In this document: piece by piece, positions 34,640 to 44,280 of the stretch
How the letters are laid out: each line of letters begins with the position of its first letter
Numbering within the stretch: position 1 is the first letter of the stretch
NCBI RefSeq assembly: GCF_014649735.1
Contig: NZ_BMTP01000001.1
Location: 124,001 to 188,000 of the forward strand
Origin: Streptomyces lavendofoliae
Lineage (GTDB): Bacteria; Actinomycetota; Actinomycetes; Streptomycetales; Streptomycetaceae
DNA length: 64,000 bases
Direction of reading: 5' to 3'
Made by a program: the position numbers and the translations under genes
The notes under the pieces: generated by a model
Databases searched by the model: none
Told to the model about the DNA's origin: nothing
The model's input: only the letters and a program-made list of their open reading frames with translations

Positions 34640-34712
34640 GCGAACAGCCTAACCGCCGCGCCCGACAGCCCTTCGAACAGTGGCCCCTACACAGTTCGCT
34701 ACGCTGCCGGGC

Positions 34713-35006
34713 ATGACCACATCCGACCCCGAATCCCCGGCCCCGCGCACCGGCTTCACCCCGCGCCAGGCCCGGCGCCTGCGCATCGCCGCGGCGTCCG
34801 TCCTGCTGGTCGCGCTGGCGGTCGTCCTGGTGCTCCGGCTGGCCAGCCGGACCTCCGTCCTCGTGGTCGGCGTCTACGGACTGGCCATGATCCTGTGCGG
34901 TGTGGTCATCGAACTCAGCCGCAACGGCCGCACCCGTCTCGGCACCTGGCTGCTCGCCACCGGCCTGCTCGCCGCCCTCGCCGCCGACTGGCTCCTGCTG
35001 CCGTAA
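34713..35006 (+). CDS. small membrane protein, two to three TM helices
   Basis: 97 residues from ATG 34713 (MTTSDPESPAP). A basic segment precedes helices at about residues 25-42, 45-60 and 75-93 (GTWLLATGLLAALAADWLLL). No family is recognised. It is divergent from the TetR gene, so it may be regulated by it. Confidence 0.7.
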   Translation: MTTSDPESPAPRTGFTPRQARRLRIAAASVLLVALAVVLVLRLASRTSVLVVGVYGLAMILCGVVIELSRNGRTRLGTWLLATGLLAALAADWLLLP

Positions 35007-35077
35007 ATGACCGGAGATCTCGCCGGGAATGATCTACGCTTCGAGTATCGAACATGTGATCCAGGGGAGGGGTGTTC

Positions 35078-35557
35078 GTGCTCAAGACGTTCAAGGGGGT
35101 CGTCGCCGGGGCGGCGCTGATGGGGGCCACCGTCCTGGGGGCGGGCACCGCGGTGGCGGCTCCCAACTGGCAGCCGGTCGTCGGGCCGTTCTACGACTGC
35201 GAGAAGGCCGTCGAGCACCCGGCCGCACCGGGGGTCAGATTCCAGGGCTGCCTCGTCGTCAGCGACCTGGGCAAGGCCCAGGTCGTCCTCGTGGCCAACA
35301 ACTTCTCCGGCAAGCCCGTCACGATGAGCGGCGGCATCACCAGTTCCTTCGGTGACGCCGGGTGCAACGAGAAGACGCTGCCCACCGGGACGAACCACGC
35401 CTGTTACGGTCCGACCGATGTCGTCGAGGACTGCTGGGAGTGGCACGCCAGCCAGGGCGGGCCGTACGGCGGTTACGTCACGCTCACCGTCAACGGTGTC
35501 CCGCACCGGGTGAAGTCGGCGGCGGTGTGCCTCAACTGGGGCGAGCCACCGTTCTGA
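35078..35557 (+). CDS. secreted Cys-rich hypothetical protein
   Basis: 159 residues. Signal peptide of about 28 residues ([22 protein letters not shown]). The mature part has six Cys (FYDCEKAV, FQGCLVV, AGCNEK, HACYGP, VEDCWEW, AVCLNW), which suggests disulfides in a small extracellular domain. No family is recognised. GTG 35078 is preferred because AGGGGAGG at 35063-35070 is 7 bases upstream; GTG 35072 is too close to it. Confidence 0.75.
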   Translation: MLKTFKGVVAGAALMGATVLGAGTAVAAPNWQPVVGPFYDCEKAVEHPAAPGVRFQGCLVVSDLGKAQVVLVANNFSGKPVTMSGGITSSFGDAGCNEKTLPTGTNHACYGPTDVVEDCWEWHASQGGPYGGYVTLTVNGVPHRVKSAAVCLNWGEPPF

Positions 35558-35563
35558 CGGGAC

Positions 35564-35600
35564 AGGCGGTGGGGCACCGGCCGCCGGTGCCCCACCGCCT
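35564..35600 (+). terminator. 17-bp perfect hairpin terminator
   Basis: The arms 35564-35580 and 35584-35600 are exactly complementary with a 3-base loop, and the hairpin starts 7 bases after the stop of the secreted protein gene. The remaining gap to 35743 shows no gene. Confidence 0.8.
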
Positions 35601-35743
35601 CACAGATCCGGCGCCGGCCGCCCGCCGCGACAGCGCGAGATGCGGAGCAGCATCGCGTCGTGCCGCTCCGCGTCCCTCAGCGGCTCGCCGCGGCGGGTCC
35701 GCCCCGCCCTTCACCACGCGCGGCTCCAGCACCCCGCCGGGGC

Positions 35744-37696
35744 TCAGCGAAGGGACGTGATCTTCGTGCCGTCCTCCAGCCGCCCCGTCAGCTCGACCTG
35801 CTCGCCCGGCTTGCCCGGCACCTCCACGGCGAGCAACCGGGCGTCGTCCACGCCGCCCGTCGCCCCGCCCGCCACGGTGACCGACGCCACCTGCGGACTG
35901 CCGGCCGCCAGCATCCACCACCGCCCGTCCCCGGACCGCCACAGCGCGCCCGCCAGGACGCGCGGCTCCCGCGTCCCGCACGCCGGGGAGTCCTCCGCCT
36001 TCGCCACGACCGCACCCGCCTTCGCGGACGGCGCCTGGAATTGCGCCAGCACCGAACCTCCCGTACCGCGCCAGGTCTCCATCCGCGTGCACACCCAGGC
36101 GGCGGTGCCCGCCGTACCGGCCGCACCCGGCAGCTCCTGCTCGGCGAACCGCCAGGAGTTCACCGCCCGGACGCCCTTGGCGCGCACCGCCGGCAGCAGA
36201 CACGCCGTGCGCGCCCACTCCGCGCGCGCCCCGGCGCCCGCGTCCGCCAGGTCGGCCGGCGCGGACGGCGGGCCCGACGTCAGCCGGACCGGGGCCAGCT
36301 CCCCGAGGTCGGTGAGGGTCCGGGTCGCCGAGCCGTCCCGCACCTCCAGCACGTCCCACGCCCGGCACTCGCTCGGCGCCACCGGGCTGAGCAGCGCGTC
36401 CGTCACCCCGTGCGCGTCCCGCTCCAGCGGGCGCGCCCCGGCCGACGGGGCCAGCAGGTCGCGCGCCGACACCTCGCGTACCCACGGTGCCGTCAGATAC
36501 CGCACGTTGGCGTGGGTGCGCCCCACCACCAGGGCGGCGGACGCGGCCGTGTCCGCGCCGTCCGTCCGGGCGAAGTCCAGCGCGGCGCCCTCCGTACCGT
36601 CCTTCGGCTCCGCGTACCGCACCGCCCGCAGACCGTCGTGGAACAGCACCACCCGCGCCTGGTCGACCTCACCGGCGAACAGCAACTGCGGCGGCCCCAT
36701 CGGCGGCCCCGGCGGGGTGCCGGGCGTGGCCGACACCTGCACGGTGGCCCCCGGACGCGCCCACACCGCCAGCGCACGCCGCAGCAGCGCCCGGTCGCCG
36801 ACCAGCGCGCCGCGCGCCGGCCACACCGAGAAGTCCGTACGCTCCGAGCGCTGCCAGGCGGCCGGGGCGACCCGCCGCAGATTGACCGGGTCGAGCGCCG
36901 CCTCCGACACCGGATTGCGCGCGTACGACGGCGCCGCCGCCCCGTCCGGACCCCACCCGTCGCCCGGCAGCCCCAGCAGCGCCCCGCACACCACGGCGGC
37001 CGCGAGCGCCGCCAGCGCCGCCTTGCCGTGCTGGCGCCGCCGCATCAGGTCCGTGGGCCGGGCCTGCAACGAGCAGGGGTCGAACTCGGGCGACTCCAGC
37101 AGCCCGGCGGCGCCGGTCCCGCCCGGCGCCTCCACCGCGTCCGCCTCGGCCAGCGCCGCCTCCGGGTCCGCGACCCCGGCGGCCGCCAGCACCCGCCGCA
37201 CCTCGGCGTCCCCCTGCCGCTCCAGCCCGCGCAGCACGTACGCCGCGCGGCCGGGCCCCGACAGGGACGCCAGCCGCTGGTCCAGCGCCAGTTCGTCGGC
37301 GCCCCCGGCACGCGGGAACAGCCGCAGCCCCCACACCTGGGGCAGCAGCGGCGGCAGCTGCGCCCGCCTGGGCCAGGCCCTGCGCCGCAGCGGCAACCCG
37401 GCGTCCAGGGCCTGGCGCAGCACCCGGGCGCGCACGTACGCGTACCCGGGGTCCACCGCGTCCTCGGGCCGCCGCTGCCCCGGCATCCCGCCCTCCCCGC
37501 CCGAGGCGCGGCGGCGCGGCAGCGAGCGCTGCGCCACGGAGTGCGCGGTCAGCACGCGGCGGTTGCGGCCGAGGTCGGACGGCAGCACCAGATAGGCGAT
37601 CCGCACCAGCCTGGGGTAGTGCTCGACGAGGGCCGCCTCGGCCTGGTCGACGTCGACGGGTGCGGGGGCGGGGGCGGCGAGTTCCTGGGTGCTCAC
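35744..37696 (-). CDS. large single-pass membrane protein with sigma-factor-like N-terminus
   Basis: 650 residues. The N-terminal part (VEHYPRLVRIAYLVLPSDLG near residue 24) resembles the start of sigma-70-like proteins, and residues about 120-190 look like a helical region with GRAAYVLRGLERQGDAEVRR. A single transmembrane helix follows near 225-245 (KAALAALAAAVVCGALLGL). The rest is a large extracytoplasmic domain with several Cys and Trp. I do not recognise a named family, but such proteins occur in Streptomyces. GTG 37696 is the farthest plausible start (STQELAAPAP). The function is unknown. Confidence 0.75.
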   Translation of the reverse strand: MSTQELAAPAPAPVDVDQAEAALVEHYPRLVRIAYLVLPSDLGRNRRVLTAHSVAQRSLPRRRASGGEGGMPGQRRPEDAVDPGYAYVRARVLRQALDAGLPLRRRAWPRRAQLPPLLPQVWGLRLFPRAGGADELALDQRLASLSGPGRAAYVLRGLERQGDAEVRRVLAAAGVADPEAALAEADAVEAPGGTGAAGLLESPEFDPCSLQARPTDLMRRRQHGKAALAALAAAVVCGALLGLPGDGWGPDGAAAPSYARNPVSEAALDPVNLRRVAPAAWQRSERTDFSVWPARGALVGDRALLRRALAVWARPGATVQVSATPGTPPGPPMGPPQLLFAGEVDQARVVLFHDGLRAVRYAEPKDGTEGAALDFARTDGADTAASAALVVGRTHANVRYLTAPWVREVSARDLLAPSAGARPLERDAHGVTDALLSPVAPSECRAWDVLEVRDGSATRTLTDLGELAPVRLTSGPPSAPADLADAGAGARAEWARTACLLPAVRAKGVRAVNSWRFAEQELPGAAGTAGTAAWVCTRMETWRGTGGSVLAQFQAPSAKAGAVVAKAEDSPACGTREPRVLAGALWRSGDGRWWMLAAGSPQVASVTVAGGATGGVDDARLLAVEVPGKPGEQVELTGRLEDGTKITSLR

Positions 37697-37726
37697 GTTC
37701 AGCAGAACGAGCGAATCCGGCGATGG

Positions 37727-40700
37727 TCACCTGCCGGGCGCGTCCCCCCAGCCGCCCACCGCGCTGAACACGGCCGTCCCGCGCGTCCCGCCACCACCGT
37801 CCATGGCGGTCATGAACAGGCCCGCGTCCTGCGTGGCCGCCGCGCCCGGCACCCGGACGGTGGCGACCGTACGCCAGGTGGCGCCGCCGTCCGCCGAGCA
37901 GGATCCGGTGACGCCGTCCGCCGCGCGGGACAGGCGCAGCAGCACCGGCGCCCCGGCGCCGGTGACCCTCCGGTAGGTGTCGAGCGTGCCGTCCCCGTCC
38001 GCGTCCCAGGACAGCACCACGCCGTTGCGCGGGGTCACCGCCAGGTTGAGGAAGCCCGGCGCCCCGGGGGTCCCCAGCAGGTTCCGTACGACGATCCCGG
38101 CACGGGCCCAGGGGCCGGTGGCGTCCTGCGCGTCCACCCGGACGGTCAGCACCGCGCCGTCGCGGAAGACCCCCTCCTCGTAGAGGGCGCCGAACTCCTC
38201 GGTGCCCTTCCACAGGTCCCGGCCGCCACCGTTGACCGCGTACCGGCCCCCCGCCTGCCCGAAGACGGCCCCGTTGCTGGTGTACGTGCGCCACCGCCGG
38301 TCCAGGGGCCCCGCCAGGTACAGATCCCCCCGGTGCGCGGTGGTGACCGGCGCCTCGCCCTCGGGGCCGTAGGTGGCGAGCACCTCGCAGGGCAGTGGTT
38401 CCACCGGGGCGGCGAGGGGGCCGGCCGGGGCGGCGACGCCCCACGAGACGGTCCCCGTGCCGGCCGGCGGGACGGACGGGAGCCGCAGCGGCGGCTGGTC
38501 CCCGAAGCCGGTGAGGACCAGGCTCACGGGGCCGGTGGCGCGCAGGCCGTTGACGTTCCGGAAGGTGGCGGTGACCCGCGCGGCGGCGCCCGGGGGGAGG
38601 GCCGCCGGGGTGCTGCTGACCGTGACGGCGCCCTGGAAGGGGGCGCGGGCGAGGGTCTCGTGCACGCGCCGGGCCGTGCGGTACGGGTCGTGCGGGGGCC
38701 GGAGGGGATAGGGCCGCGTCCCGCGCGTCCAGGGCTCCTCGATCGCGTACCAGTCGAAGGCCCTGGGCGCGCGGCCCTGCGCGAGGGCGTCCTCCAGTTC
38801 GTCGAGGTAGGCCCGCCAGTGGGGCAGGTGGAAGTCGGCGATCAGCCCGGACCAGTCGCGGTTGGCGTAGTTGGCGAGGCGTCCCCCGTCGGCGGTGGGG
38901 CGGTCGCCCCAGGTGGTGACGAGCACGCGGGCGGTGCGCTCCAGGCCCTCCCGGCGCGCGTCGGCCAGCCAGGGGCCGAGGAGGAACGCGTGGTGCGAGC
39001 CGGTCATGTCGTCGCTCAGCCGCATCAGCCGCAACCACAGCCGGGACAGCGCGCGGAAGGTGTCCAGGTCCTCGCGCGCGTACGCCGTCCCGAGCTGTCC
39101 GATCAGCTGCCAGGAGCGGTTGGCCAGCACCTGGCGCCCCAGGTCGGTGAGGTCGTGGCGGTACGCGTCGGAACGGCGCAGCGGCTCCCGTACGCCGAGC
39201 AGCGCGGCGAACGCCCCGTCGAAGCGGGCCGGGTCGAACGCCGGGGTGTGCGTGGCGTAGTGGGCGCCGGAGCGGGCGGTGAGGCCGGGGCGCGCGGCGA
39301 AGACCGAGTCGTGGGGGCGGCCGTCGCGGCTGGTGATCCGGTACGCGGTGTCCCGCAGGACGGCGAAGGCCTCGCGCGCGCGTGCGTCCCGGCCGCCGTA
39401 GCGCAGGTCGGCGTACCGCTCGAACCAGCGGGTGCGGTCCACCGGTTCACGCCGCCAGGCCAGCTCGGAGAACAGCTCGAAGGCGGCCGGGTCCCGCTCG
39501 GCGGCCTCCGGCATGTAGGCCGTTCCGGCGAGGGCGGAGCCGGGCTTGTCGCGCCAGGCGGTGAAGCGCTCGGTCCACAGGTGGGTCTTGGCGCCGATGG
39601 TCGTCCTGCCGCCGAAGTTGGGGATGGTGCCGAAGGCGTACGGGACGCCGCCCCAGTCCTTCTCGCGGTCGGTGACGGTCTCCAGGTCGGACAGCCCGTC
39701 GACGACGAGGAGCCCGCGCGGGTCGAGCGCGTCGAGCAGGTCGCGGCGCGGGTTGCCCTGCCAGCCGAGGATCACCCAGATGGCGCCGGGGCGGGCGGCG
39801 CGCAGGGCGGCCTGCACCGCGCGCGCGGCCTCGGGGACGGGTACGTCACCGGCCGAACCGCCCTCGTGGAGCAGGTCCATCTTGAAGTGCCGCACCTCGC
39901 CGAAGAGGTCCGCCTGGTGGCGGTAGAAGGCCTCCGCCACGCGTGCGAAGACCTCTGTGCGCGGGTCGAGCCAGTCGGGGCGCTCCAGGCCCGCCCACAT
40001 GCCCTGCGGGATCGTCCGGGCGCCCGGGTTGCGGTCCGCGAAGCCGCCCGGGACGGTGCCGAAGTAGCCGGGCAGGACGGGGCGCATGCCGAGCTCGCGC
40101 ATCCGGTCCGCGATGCGGCGGCCCAGCGCCGCCCGGCGGGCGATCAGCTCGGGGCGGAGGGGGCCGCCGTACCCGCTCATGTTCTGCAGCAGCCACCAGG
40201 GCTGGTGGGAGGGGGCGGGCAGCCAGGCGCGGGCCTCGGCGTCCGTGTACCCGAAGTCCCGCAGGAGGCGGTGGTAGACGGCCTCCTGCCCGGTGGTGAC
40301 GAGGACCTCGTTGCAGCCGTGCAGGGCGAGGACGTCGATGAGCCGCTCCCAGCGCGCCCAGTCGGCGTACGGCGCGGTGTACCCGTCGTGCGTGTCGTTG
40401 AACGCGAACCGGTGCGGGACGGTGGCCTCCCGGGCGAGCGGCTCGCGGGGCGCGGGCAGGCGGGCCGGCAGGTCCACCTGCGTACCGGCCCAGGAGATGT
40501 GCGCCCGGCACCGGTACTTCAGGTACCAGTGGACGCCGGTGAGGGCCGTGCCGGGGCCGGTGGCGGCGACCTCGACGCGCCCGGTGGCCCCCGTGACCCG
40601 GAAGCGGTCCGGGCCGCCGTGGAGCGGGGTGAGCCGGATCTGGTCCGCGTGCCCCGGCAGCAGCCGTTCGAGGGCGGCGCGGGCCGGGCCCATGCGGTTC

Positions 40701-40801
40701 TCCTCCGGGAGGGCGGACGGTGGCGCGGCCCCGGTGAGGGGGGTGCCCACGCCGATCGCGCCGGCGGCCCCCAGCAGCGTTCGTCTCGACAGGTCGGTCA
40801 C
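37727..40801 (-). CDS. secreted alpha-N-acetylglucosaminidase (GH89, NAGLU-like)
   Basis: 1024 residues. A Tat-type signal (SRRTLLGAAGAIGVG) is followed by a GH89 N-domain, the (beta/alpha)8 catalytic region with NEVLVTTGQEAVYHRLL near residue 160, [33 protein letters not shown], and an all-helical C-domain with FLLGPWLADAR. The C-terminal 250 residues are Ig-like/lectin-like beta modules. GH89 releases terminal alpha-linked GlcNAc from glycans. GTG 40801 is supported by GGAGGAG 6 bases upstream. Confidence 0.92.
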   Translation of the reverse strand: MTDLSRRTLLGAAGAIGVGTPLTGAAPPSALPEENRMGPARAALERLLPGHADQIRLTPLHGGPDRFRVTGATGRVEVAATGPGTALTGVHWYLKYRCRAHISWAGTQVDLPARLPAPREPLAREATVPHRFAFNDTHDGYTAPYADWARWERLIDVLALHGCNEVLVTTGQEAVYHRLLRDFGYTDAEARAWLPAPSHQPWWLLQNMSGYGGPLRPELIARRAALGRRIADRMRELGMRPVLPGYFGTVPGGFADRNPGARTIPQGMWAGLERPDWLDPRTEVFARVAEAFYRHQADLFGEVRHFKMDLLHEGGSAGDVPVPEAARAVQAALRAARPGAIWVILGWQGNPRRDLLDALDPRGLLVVDGLSDLETVTDREKDWGGVPYAFGTIPNFGGRTTIGAKTHLWTERFTAWRDKPGSALAGTAYMPEAAERDPAAFELFSELAWRREPVDRTRWFERYADLRYGGRDARAREAFAVLRDTAYRITSRDGRPHDSVFAARPGLTARSGAHYATHTPAFDPARFDGAFAALLGVREPLRRSDAYRHDLTDLGRQVLANRSWQLIGQLGTAYAREDLDTFRALSRLWLRLMRLSDDMTGSHHAFLLGPWLADARREGLERTARVLVTTWGDRPTADGGRLANYANRDWSGLIADFHLPHWRAYLDELEDALAQGRAPRAFDWYAIEEPWTRGTRPYPLRPPHDPYRTARRVHETLARAPFQGAVTVSSTPAALPPGAAARVTATFRNVNGLRATGPVSLVLTGFGDQPPLRLPSVPPAGTGTVSWGVAAPAGPLAAPVEPLPCEVLATYGPEGEAPVTTAHRGDLYLAGPLDRRWRTYTSNGAVFGQAGGRYAVNGGGRDLWKGTEEFGALYEEGVFRDGAVLTVRVDAQDATGPWARAGIVVRNLLGTPGAPGFLNLAVTPRNGVVLSWDADGDGTLDTYRRVTGAGAPVLLRLSRAADGVTGSCSADGGATWRTVATVRVPGAAATQDAGLFMTAMDGGGGTRGTAVFSAVGGWGDAPGR

Positions 40802-40903
40802 GGCGCGCTCCTCCACGATGTGACGGAACATCAGGTGCGGACGTGTCGCACGTTACTCGGCGTTCGCCCCCTGAGCCGGGGTGCGAACCGGCACGATGGC
40901 CGG

Positions 40904-41395
40904 ATGCGTACGGAGCGAACTCGTTTGGCGTTGCTGACGGCCGTCCTGGTGGCCCTGGCCCTGCCCGCCGCGGCGGCGTGCGGCACGGGCGGAGAGGACC
41001 CCGACGCCGCGCCGGAGACGGCGACGGGCACCCTGGAGGAGCTGGCGGCGAAGGTCGCGTGCGACCCGAACATACAGACGGACGCGGAGGAGATCCGCCA
41101 GGCCAACTGCAGGACGAAGGAAGGCGCCTATGTGCTGGCCACCTTCGCCACCGACCGCGGCCAGCGCGAGTGGATCAACGAGGCGAACGACTACGGCGGC
41201 GCGTACCTGGTCGGCCGCAAGTGGGTGGCGGTCGGCGAGGAGAAGGTGGTCACGGCACTGCGCGACCGGCTCGGCGGGGAGGTGGAGGCCGGCTCCGCGC
41301 ACCACTCGGGGAGCGGCGGTGGTGCCGGGGAGCACGAGGGGGAGCGCGACGGGAAGGGCGGCCACGACGGCCACTCGGGGCGGCACGGGAGCTGA
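40904..41395 (+). CDS. lipoprotein with His/Gly-rich tail
   Basis: 163 residues. Signal with lipobox AAAC (LPAAAACGTGG), so Cys26 is probably lipidated. A central domain of about 90 residues has Cys pairs (VACDPN, ANCRTK) and YVLATFATDRGQREWINEAN. The last 35 residues are His/Gly-rich (HHSGSGGGAGEHEGER, GHDGHSGRHGS), a possible metal-binding tail. No named family. It is divergent from the GH89 gene and ends directly before a 27-bp palindrome. Confidence 0.82.
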   Translation: MRTERTRLALLTAVLVALALPAAAACGTGGEDPDAAPETATGTLEELAAKVACDPNIQTDAEEIRQANCRTKEGAYVLATFATDRGQREWINEANDYGGAYLVGRKWVAVGEEKVVTALRDRLGGEVEAGSAHHSGSGGGAGEHEGERDGKGGHDGHSGRHGS

Positions 41396-41398
41396 TCC

Positions 41399-41454
41399 GC
41401 GAGCGGACGAGGGGCCGGACCACCACCTGGTGGTCCGGCCCCTCGTCCGCTCGC
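41399..41454. terminator. 27-bp perfect inverted repeat (bidirectional terminator)
   Basis: The arms 41399-41425 and 41428-41454 are exactly complementary with a 2-base loop. It begins 3 bases after the lipoprotein stop and precedes the end of the convergent DUF1996 gene, so it can stop both transcripts. It is the longest perfect hairpin I found in the window. Confidence 0.85.
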
Positions 41455-41565
41455 ACGGAACGGTGGTACCGGTCGTCCGGCCGGTCGGTCCGGCGCGGCC
41501 GGACGACCTCGTTCAGGATCCGCCGGGGTGCCGGGCGCGCCCCGGCCGGGCGCGCCCGGCTCCGG

Positions 41566-43059
41566 TCAGGCGCACCGGCGCCCGCCGTTGATGCAGCTCA
41601 CCATCTGCTGCATCAGCCGTTTGCTGAAGACGTTGATGAAGTCCCCGTGGTCGGTGACCGGCTTGTGGAGCTGCTCGGGGAACGAGTCCACCGCGAACAC
41701 GGACCCCTGCGGGACGTCGTAGACGATCCGCTGGACGAGCTGGGGGATGGCGCGGAACCCGTTGGGGCAGCGGCCGTTGCCGTCGGCGAAGGCGACGTGC
41801 GTGCGGTGGTTGGCGCTGTCGGTGTTCCGGCCGTCCCAGCAGCTCTGGAACTTGAAGGAGCGGACGACCTGGCTGCCCTGGGGGCAGATCGGGTACTTGT
41901 CCTTCAGCTGCCGGTCCTCGAAGCCGGTGCAGCTCCAGGAGGCGTTGGCGTTCGCGACACCGTTGGTGAACGCCTTGGCGTCGCCGGTGATGATGCGCAG
42001 GAACTTCGGCATGGCCGTGACCTTGCCGGCCGGGCTGCCGACGAAGTTCATCGTCACCTGGCTCGGAGTGAGGATCTCGCCGACGTTCTGGTCCTTGCCG
42101 CCGCCGTCCGCGTTGGCGTCGTTCTCGTTCTGGCCGTTCTGCAGGCGCAGCACCGGCCAGAAGTAGGAGGACTTGTCGCCCTGGTTGCGGCAGGTGGTCT
42201 GCCCGTTGGCGAGGTCGTCGTCGCTGGCGAAGGCGTCGTTGGCCTGGTTGCCCACGTAGTCGTGCATATGGTGGGCGCCGTTGCTCACGCCGGGCGCCAC
42301 GATCACGTTGTCCGGGTTGAACTTGCCGTTCTGGTTCGTTCCGCAACTGGTGGTGAAGGTTCCCCGCGAGGCACCCCGCGACTTGCGCGGGCTGCGGACG
42401 TTGGGCTGGACGTTCCGGATGTCGGTGAAGTCGCCCGCCACGGGACCGTTGCCCGCCTGGCCCTGCCCCTGGCCTTGTCCCTGTCCTTGGCCTTGTCCCT
42501 GTCCTTGGCCCTGGTCCTGTCCTTGGCCCTGACCGCCCTGCTGCTGGTCGCCGCCGTTCTGGTCCTTCACCTGGTCGGTGTCGTCCGCACGCAGGGTGCA
42601 CGGGGCGAGACCCTGCAAGCCCTCGGGGCGTTGCGCGACGCGGTCGATGGCGATCACGATGCGCTCGATCGCGGCCACCCGCTTGTCCTTCAAGGGATTC
42701 AGGATCGCGTTCTGCGCGAAGGCGGGATCCTGCTGGATCCGTTGCCGCTGGTCGGCGAACCGCTGGTACGCCTCGGTGATCTGGGTGTCCATGTTCGCCA
42801 GTTCCCGGTCCACTTCGGCGCGTGCCCGGTCGGGCACCGCCGGAAGTCCGTTGGCGACTTCGGGGCAGTCGATGGTGGACATCCGCTGTCCGGCGGCGTT
42901 CAGCGGCCTCTGCTGCTGTGGGCCGGACCAGTCGGACCAGCCCTCGCCGGCGGAAGCGTAGACGTTGGCCGCGATCAACCCGCCGCCGCCCAGTATCAGG
43001 GCAGCCGAGGCGGCGATCGCCCGGTTGGCCAGTGTCGAGCGTTTTCGTGTGCGTCGCAT
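41566..43059 (-). CDS. secreted DUF1996 protein with Gly/Gln-repeat linker
   Basis: 497 residues. Signal or anchor at about residues 12-35 ([20 protein letters not shown]). Residues 60-155 form a helical region bounded by two Cys (MSTIDCPEV and LAPCTLRAD). Residues about 170-203 are a G/Q repeat linker ([12 protein letters not shown]), encoded by short direct repeats near 42465-42545. The rest is a DUF1996 domain with [23 protein letters not shown]-like [15 protein letters not shown] and conserved Cys. DUF1996 is of unknown function and common in secreted fungal and actinobacterial proteins. ATG 43059 was chosen from the signal peptide. Confidence 0.9.
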   Translation of the reverse strand: MRRTRKRSTLANRAIAASAALILGGGGLIAANVYASAGEGWSDWSGPQQQRPLNAAGQRMSTIDCPEVANGLPAVPDRARAEVDRELANMDTQITEAYQRFADQRQRIQQDPAFAQNAILNPLKDKRVAAIERIVIAIDRVAQRPEGLQGLAPCTLRADDTDQVKDQNGGDQQQGGQGQGQDQGQGQGQGQGQGQGQGQGQAGNGPVAGDFTDIRNVQPNVRSPRKSRGASRGTFTTSCGTNQNGKFNPDNVIVAPGVSNGAHHMHDYVGNQANDAFASDDDLANGQTTCRNQGDKSSYFWPVLRLQNGQNENDANADGGGKDQNVGEILTPSQVTMNFVGSPAGKVTAMPKFLRIITGDAKAFTNGVANANASWSCTGFEDRQLKDKYPICPQGSQVVRSFKFQSCWDGRNTDSANHRTHVAFADGNGRCPNGFRAIPQLVQRIVYDVPQGSVFAVDSFPEQLHKPVTDHGDFINVFSKRLMQQMVSCINGGRRCA

Positions 43060-43188
43060 GGAACTCCAATCCTGGGCGGGGTGAACCGCTCCGTTCCATA
43101 CGGGCGTCTTCCGGGGCTCGTTCAGCCCCCTTCGTCAATTCGTAGAAACCCACATTCCCAAAGGGGGCGAACCGTTACGCCGAGGCCC

Positions 43189-44175
43189 TCACAGGCCGAG
43201 GGCCTTCGCCTCCTGCTCCGGGGTGATCCCCACGGCGGGCCGGTCCGTCCGCAGGGGCGCCACCCCGCCGAGCCCGCGCAGCCAGGCCCAGGTGTCCGCG
43301 ACCGTCTCGCCGACCGGGCGGCACCTCAGGCCCGCCGCCAGCGCCTTGCTCACGTCGGCACCGTGCATCGCCTCGTACGGCTCACCCGGCGGGATCCACA
43401 CCGGCAGCCCCGACCAGGGCTCGATGCCCGCGCCGAGCACCGCCTCCGGGTCCCGCCACAGCAGTTCGGCATCCGAACCGGTGGCCCGCACACAGGCGTC
43501 GAGCAGCTCCCCCATGGTCGTGTGGCCCGGCTCGCTCACCAGGTCGTACGGGCCGGACAGCCCCGCCTCCGAGGCGTCCAGCAGCCACCGCGCCATGTCG
43601 CGGACGTCGATGTACTGCAGGGCCAGGTCGCGCGGCCCGGGAGCGAGCACGGGGCCGCCCCGGGCGATCCGGTTCAACCACCAGGGCAGGCGGCCGACGT
43701 TCTCCCACGGGCCGATGATCAGGCCCGCGCGGCCGGACAGCACCCGCTCCTCGCCGAACGCGGCGATCGCCGCCAGCTCACCGCCCCGCTTGGCCTCCGC
43801 GTAGGGCACCCCGGTGGCGTCAGGGGAGGAGTCGACCACCGGGCCGTCCTCGGCCAGGTCCACCGAGGGCGGCCAGGCGTAGACGCTGCGGCTGGAGACG
43901 TACGCACAGCGCCCCACCCGGTCGGCGAGCAGCCGCGCGGAGTCCCGCACCACGGCCGGGTCCGCCGACCAGGTGTCGACCACCAGGTCCCACTCGCCCC
44001 GCGCGAGCGCCGCGAGCCCGTCCGGCGCGGTGCGGTCGCCCAGCAGCGACACGGCGCCGGCGGGCGGCTCGTGGCGGCCGCGATGGAAGACCGTCACCTC
44101 CCAGCCGCGGCCGAGCGCGGCCTCCACGACGGCGCGTCCGGCGAACTCCGTACCACCCAGCATCAGTAGCCTCAT
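43189..44175 (-). CDS. NAD-dependent epimerase/dehydratase family protein
   Basis: 328 residues. The Rossmann start is MRLLMLGGTEFAGRAVVEAA (GGTxFxG rather than GxxGxxG). It continues with VSSRSVYAW and the active-site-like VPYAEAKRGGE (YxxxK), then ALQYIDVRDMARWLLD. It belongs to the extended SDR superfamily of sugar-nucleotide or reductase enzymes; the substrate is unknown. ATG 44175 starts the fold exactly. It is divergent from the His/Met-rich membrane protein gene. Confidence 0.88.
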   Translation of the reverse strand: MRLLMLGGTEFAGRAVVEAALGRGWEVTVFHRGRHEPPAGAVSLLGDRTAPDGLAALARGEWDLVVDTWSADPAVVRDSARLLADRVGRCAYVSSRSVYAWPPSVDLAEDGPVVDSSPDATGVPYAEAKRGGELAAIAAFGEERVLSGRAGLIIGPWENVGRLPWWLNRIARGGPVLAPGPRDLALQYIDVRDMARWLLDASEAGLSGPYDLVSEPGHTTMGELLDACVRATGSDAELLWRDPEAVLGAGIEPWSGLPVWIPPGEPYEAMHGADVSKALAAGLRCRPVGETVADTWAWLRGLGGVAPLRTDRPAVGITPEQEAKALGL

Positions 44176-44280
44176 GGGCCCCACTGTGCCGCGCCCGCCA
44201 CGGCTCCGGACAGCGGTTCTGCTGCCAGGAGAAGAGCCCGCCTCCCGCCGCCGCCACCGGGGTGGCAGCATGGGCCGACG

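Noticed and set aside
35660..41395. 1911-residue open frame on the plus strand
   Set aside because: Most of it is antisense to two well-supported minus-strand genes. Only its last 163 codons, with their own ATG and lipobox, are real.
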